Source: Lachnospiraceae bacterium
Lineage (GTDB): Bacteria; Bacillota; Clostridia; Lachnospirales; Lachnospiraceae
Assembly (NCBI GenBank): GCA_017444015.1
Contig: JAFSXN010000199.1
Span: 1 to 37,173 of the forward strand
Length of the DNA stretch: 37,173 nt
Reading direction: 5' to 3'
A model generated the notes under the pieces. That model was given only the letters and a program-made list of their open reading frames with translations, did no database searches and had not been told where the DNA came from. The translations under genes were made by a program, and so were the position numbers. Positions 33,610-37,173 of this stretch are shown here, one piece after another. Position 1 is the first letter of the stretch. Each line of letters opens with the position of its first letter.

Positions 33610-33804
33610 ATGCCTGCCGATAAAGAAATAGACGAGATCGTCGCGATGTTAGATGGAAAGACCGAAGAGGGCGTCAGCCGGATCGGTGTGCACCGCGTAG
33701 AAACGGAGCGGGAAGACTTTGTAAAGGAGGTCCATCATCACGGACGCTGTGATGTCGGAAGCCCTTTCTCGAGAGCGGATTTTAAAAACGTAGACTGCGG
33801 GTAG
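33610..33804 (+). CDS. Small protein of unknown function upstream of ileS
   Basis: A 64-codon ORF with a good ribosome site (GAGGAGAG, 33599-33606) and its own strong promoter. The acidic N-terminal half (DKEIDEIVAMLDGKTEEGVSRI) looks helical. The C-terminal half has a His/Cys cluster, VHHHGRCDVGSPFSRADF, and ends in VDCG, which could bind a metal. I do not recognise the family with certainty. It ends 29 nt before ileS, so it could also serve as a translated leader. It has no membrane segment or signal peptide. Confidence 0.65.
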   Translation: MPADKEIDEIVAMLDGKTEEGVSRIGVHRVETEREDFVKEVHHHGRCDVGSPFSRADFKNVDCG

Positions 33805-33833
33805 AAAAAAGAAAGCAGATATAAGGAGAAACC

Positions 33834-36800
33834 ATGTACAAAAAAGTGTCAACTGATCTGGGCTTTGTAGATCGGGAGAAGGAAGTTGAAAAGTTCTGGA
33901 AGGACAACGATATCTTTAAAAAGAGTATCAAAAACCGGGAAGGCTGCGAGACCTATATGTTTTACGACGGGCCGCCGACAGCAAACGGCAAGCCCCATAT
34001 CGGTCATGTTCTGACCCGTGTGATCAAGGATATGATCCCGCGTTACCGGACCATGAAAGGCTATATGGTTCCGAGAAAGGCGGGGTGGGATACCCATGGA
34101 CTTCCGGTAGAGTTAGAGGTCGAGCAGGAGCTTGGACTGGACGGCAAGGAGCAGATCGAAGAGTATGGCCTGGAGCCCTTTATTGAAAAGTGTAAGGAAT
34201 CCGTCTGGCGCTATAAAGGGATGTGGGAGGACTTCTCCGCTACCGTTGGCTTCTGGGCGGATATGGACGATCCCTATGTAACCTATCATGACGATTTTAT
34301 TGAATCCGAATGGTGGGCGCTTAAGAAAATCTGGGGGAAGGGTCTTCTGTACCGCGGGCATAAGATCGTACCCTACTGCCCGAGATGCGGAACCCCGCTT
34401 TCTTCGCATGAGGTCGCGCAGGGCTATAAGGATATCAAGGAGCGTTCCGCGACAGCCAGATTCAAAGTAAAAGCGGGCAGCGAATTCGATATCAACGGTG
34501 AGGGTAAGACCTATATCCTTGCCTGGACAACGACACCCTGGACCTTACCGAGCAACGTTGCGCTCTGCGTCAACGCAAATGAAAACTACGCCATCGTCAA
34601 GGTCAAGGAAGAATCGCATAGCGATTCTTCTATGCAGGATTTCCAGGGAAATCCTGCGCGGTCCGTCGAAGACGGAAACCGCTATGACGGATATTATTAT
34701 ATTCTGGCAGAGGCTCTTCTGGATACCGTTCTCGGGAAGTTAGCAGTAAAGGAGCAGAAAGACAGGGAAGGTAATATCGTAACAGAGGCAAGACCCGCTT
34801 ATGAGGTAATAAGGACCGTAACGGGCAGGGACCTGGAATATACCGAATACGAGCCGCTCTATCCCTATGATGGGCCGAAAACCGAAGGTAAGAAGGGGTG
34901 GTATGTGATCTGTGACGACTATGTAACGCTTACGGACGGTACCGGTGTCGTACATAACGCGCCTGCCTTTGGTGAGGACGATTACCGGATGGGGAAGCTT
35001 TACGATCTGCCGTTTCTGCAGTTCGTGGATACCAAAGGAAATATGACTGAAGAGACGCCCTTTGCCGGTCTGTTTGTCAAGAAAGCCGATAAAGAGATCC
35101 TGGTCGATCTGGATAAGCGGGGACTGTTATTTGAGGCACCGAATTTCGAACACAGCTATCCCCACTGCTGGCGCTGCGACACGCCGCTCATTTACTACGC
35201 GAGAGAATCCTGGTTCATCAAGATGACGGCAGTAAAGGACGATCTGATCAACAATAACAATACGATCAACTGGATCCCGGAGTCCATCGGAAAGGGACGC
35301 TTCGGCGACTGGCTGGAAAATATTCAGGACTGGGGAATTTCGAGGAACCGTTACTGGGGTACGCCCCTCAATATCTGGGAGTGCGAAGCCTGCGGCCATC
35401 AGGAGTCTGTCGGCTCGAGGGAGGACCTCTACAAGCTGTCCGGAAACGAGAAGGCGAAAACCGTAGAGCTGCACAGGCCCTATATCGATGAGATCACGGG
35501 GACCTGCCCGAAGTGCGGAAAGATGATGAAGCGTGTGCCGGAGGTCATCGACTGCTGGTTCGATTCGGGGGCTATGCCCTTTGCGCAGCATCATTATCCC
35601 TTTGAAAACCAGGACCTGTTTGAAAAGCAGTTCCCGGCGCAGTTCATCTCCGAGGCGGTGGACCAGACCAGAGGCTGGTTTTACTCGCTGCTTGCGGAGA
35701 GTACGCTGTTATTCAATAAATCCTGCTATGAAAACGTTATCGTTCTTGGCCATGTTCAGGACGAGAACGGGCAGAAGATGAGTAAATCCAAAGGAAACGC
35801 GGTAGACCCCTTTGATGCTCTGAAGGAGTACGGGGCTGACGCGATCCGCTGGTATTTCTATATCAATTCCGCTCCCTGGCTTCCGAACCGTTTCCACGGA
35901 AAGGCAGTTACGGAGGGACAGCGGAAGTTTATGGGAACGCTGTGGAATACTTACGCGTTCTATGTGCTTTACGCGAATATCGACGGCTTTGACGCTGCGG
36001 AGCATAAGTTAGAATATGACAAGCTCCCCGTGATGGACAGATGGGTGCTTTCCCGCCTGAATTCCGCGGTAAAGGAGGTCGATGAGGACCTGAACCAGTA
36101 TAAGATCCCCGAGGCGGCAAGGGCTCTGCAGGACTTTGTCGACGAGTTATCTAACTGGTACGTCAGAAGAAGCCGTGAACGCTTCTGGGCAAAGGGAATG
36201 GAGCAGGACAAGATCAGCGCTTATATGACGCTCTATACCGCGCTGATTGATATCTGTAAGGCGGCGGCCCCCATGGTTCCGTTTATCACCGAGCAGATCT
36301 ATCAGAATCTGGTGCGGAAGGAAGCGGCCTTTACTCCCGGAAACGGAGACGGGGAAGAGTCGATCCATCTCTGCGATTTCCCGGAGGTACACGAGGACTG
36401 GATCGATACGGAGCTTGAGAAGAAGATGGATACGGTCCTTAAGATCGTTGTGATGGGAAGAGCCTGCCGGAATACGGCCAATATCAAGAACCGCCAGCCG
36501 GTGGCAAAGCTCTATGCGAAGGCAGCCTCTGATGAATCCGAAAAGCTGGATGAATTCTATGTGGATATCATCCGGGACGAGCTCAATGTTAAGGAAGTCG
36601 AGCTTACAGATGATGTCCGGGAATTTACGTCCTATTCCTTCAAGCCGCAGCTTAAAACAGTAGGTCCGAAGTACGGAAAGCTTCTCGGTAAGATCAAGGG
36701 GAGTCTAAGCGGTCTCGACGGAAACGCCGCGATGGATGAGCTGAATGAGAAGGGAGCCCTGACCTTTGATTACGATGGTGAAAAGGTCGAGCTGACAAAG

Positions 36801-37154
36801 GATGACCTTCTGATCGAGATGATCCAGAAGGAAGGCTATGTCACGGAGGGTGACAATAAAGTAACGGTTGTTATTGATACAAAGCTGACCCCGGAGCTGA
36901 TCGAGGAGGGTTTTGTTCGCGAGATCATCTCAAAGGTTCAGACCATGCGGAAGGAAGCGGGTTTTGAGGTGATGGACCGGATCGCGGTCTATGAATCCGG
37001 AAACGACAAGATCAAACAGGTTCTTCTGGATAACAGCGAATCCATTATGCATGATGTTCTGGCGGACGCCATAAGGACGGATGAGCTTGACGGCTACCAG
37101 AAGGAATGGAGTATCAACGAGGAAAAGGTAACGCTTGGAGTTAAGAAACTATAA
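33834..37154 (+). CDS. ileS: Isoleucyl-tRNA synthetase, IleS2 type, with in-frame palindromic insertion
   Basis: It charges tRNA-Ile with isoleucine and edits misactivated valine. HIGH is at 55-58 (NGKPHIGHVLTR) and KMSKS at 648-652. Zinc-like knuckles are YCPRCG (about 181) and paired CEACGHQ and CPKCGKMM. The editing domain has TGVVHNAPAFGEDDY. The overall layout resembles the eukaryote-like IleS2 group common in Clostridia. Length is 1106 residues. Residues 259-283 are encoded exactly by a 75-bp palindromic element (A2) in the early part of the editing domain, between KVK and YDGYYYILAEALL. AAGGAG precedes the ATG by about 6 nt. No T-box riboswitch is visible upstream, which is unexpected for a Firmicute ileS. 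An AAAGGAGGAG ribosome site after the stop indicates another gene beyond the window. Confidence 0.97.
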   Translation: MYKKVSTDLGFVDREKEVEKFWKDNDIFKKSIKNREGCETYMFYDGPPTANGKPHIGHVLTRVIKDMIPRYRTMKGYMVPRKAGWDTHGLPVELEVEQELGLDGKEQIEEYGLEPFIEKCKESVWRYKGMWEDFSATVGFWADMDDPYVTYHDDFIESEWWALKKIWGKGLLYRGHKIVPYCPRCGTPLSSHEVAQGYKDIKERSATARFKVKAGSEFDINGEGKTYILAWTTTPWTLPSNVALCVNANENYAIVKVKEESHSDSSMQDFQGNPARSVEDGNRYDGYYYILAEALLDTVLGKLAVKEQKDREGNIVTEARPAYEVIRTVTGRDLEYTEYEPLYPYDGPKTEGKKGWYVICDDYVTLTDGTGVVHNAPAFGEDDYRMGKLYDLPFLQFVDTKGNMTEETPFAGLFVKKADKEILVDLDKRGLLFEAPNFEHSYPHCWRCDTPLIYYARESWFIKMTAVKDDLINNNNTINWIPESIGKGRFGDWLENIQDWGISRNRYWGTPLNIWECEACGHQESVGSREDLYKLSGNEKAKTVELHRPYIDEITGTCPKCGKMMKRVPEVIDCWFDSGAMPFAQHHYPFENQDLFEKQFPAQFISEAVDQTRGWFYSLLAESTLLFNKSCYENVIVLGHVQDENGQKMSKSKGNAVDPFDALKEYGADAIRWYFYINSAPWLPNRFHGKAVTEGQRKFMGTLWNTYAFYVLYANIDGFDAAEHKLEYDKLPVMDRWVLSRLNSAVKEVDEDLNQYKIPEAARALQDFVDELSNWYVRRSRERFWAKGMEQDKISAYMTLYTALIDICKAAAPMVPFITEQIYQNLVRKEAAFTPGNGDGEESIHLCDFPEVHEDWIDTELEKKMDTVLKIVVMGRACRNTANIKNRQPVAKLYAKAASDESEKLDEFYVDIIRDELNVKEVELTDDVREFTSYSFKPQLKTVGPKYGKLLGKIKGSLSGLDGNAAMDELNEKGALTFDYDGEKVELTKDDLLIEMIQKEGYVTEGDNKVTVVIDTKLTPELIEEGFVREIISKVQTMRKEAGFEVMDRIAVYESGNDKIKQVLLDNSESIMHDVLADAIRTDELDGYQKEWSINEEKVTLGVKKL
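34608..34682 (+). repeat. Three-hairpin palindromic element, family A, copy 2 (A2), inside ileS
   Basis: Exactly 75 bp, 25 codons. Hairpin 1: GAAGAATCGC, loop ATA, GCGATTCTTC (34608-34630). Hairpin 2: GCAGGATTTCC (34634-34644), loop AG, GGAAATCCTGC (34647-34657). Hairpin 3: GCGGT-CCGTC, loop GAA, GACGG-AA-ACCGC (34658-34682). It is the reverse-orientation homologue of A1. It starts at a codon boundary and reads EESHSDSSMQDFQ then GNPARSVEDGNR in ileS. Confidence 0.9.
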
Positions 37155-37173
37155 GGGTTTAAAAGGAGGAGAA

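Noticed and set aside
33700-33720. T-box-like sequence GTGCACCGCG before ileS
   Set aside because: It only resembles part of the T-box consensus, lies inside the small ORF, and has no specifier stem or terminator/antiterminator.
1-37173. CRISPR arrays, tRNA or rRNA genes, insertion sequences, phage or toxin-antitoxin genes
   Set aside because: No regularly spaced repeats, tRNA-like cloverleaf motifs, transposase or integrase motifs were seen on either strand.

Overview
The window looks like chromosomal core DNA from a Gram-positive anaerobe of the class Clostridia, most likely Lachnospiraceae or a close relative (inference from gene content, not a database match). The reasons are strong Shine-Dalgarno sites, lipoprotein signal peptides, a PyrK/PyrD type 1B dihydroorotate dehydrogenase, an archaeal-type ProRS, an IleS2-type IleRS and a YesM/YesN-style two-component pair. 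Almost everything is on the + strand; only plsC is on the - strand. I see no tRNA, rRNA, CRISPR array, insertion sequence, prophage or integrase.

Layout. 1-331 is an upstream region with a candidate promoter. 332-8180 carries dacF-like, rluD-like, proS, ackA, cca and a PEGA-domain surface protein. 8190-12083 is a 1297-residue protein that joins a polytopic membrane half to a lipoprotein-like, possibly GH9-like half. 12100-14595 is ddl-murF (peptidoglycan precursor), convergent with plsC (14603-15346, -). 15469-19029 is pyrC, a 355-bp gap, then pyrK-pyrD. 19057-21501 is ispE, a GntR/FCD regulator and murI. 21590-28300 looks like one transcription unit: trkA-trkH (K+ uptake), then a YtfQ-like sugar-binding lipoprotein, an AraC-type response regulator and a YesM/LytS-type kinase. 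28504-33443 is the transporter that this sensor probably controls: a second YtfQ-like lipoprotein, a double-NBD ATPase and two permeases, ended by a terminator. 33610-37154 is a 64-codon ORF and ileS.

The most unusual content is three sets of repeated palindromic sequence placed between and inside genes. Family A is a three-hairpin element found in the ackA-cca gap and, in the opposite orientation, as exactly 75 bp in frame inside ileS. Its two copies differ by base changes that keep the pairing, and both can be read as the same peptide. Family C is a roughly 100-130-bp three-stem structure directly after the stop codons of proS and of the transporter binding-protein gene, with a 69-nt block 66/69 identical. 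Family B is a hairpin next to the 5' ends of the membrane-fusion gene and gntR, also readable as a shared peptide. They resemble protein-compatible palindromic elements such as the Rickettsia RPEs and deserve a genome-wide search.

Limits: all calls come from reading sequence and remembered family motifs; no alignment, folding or search was run.
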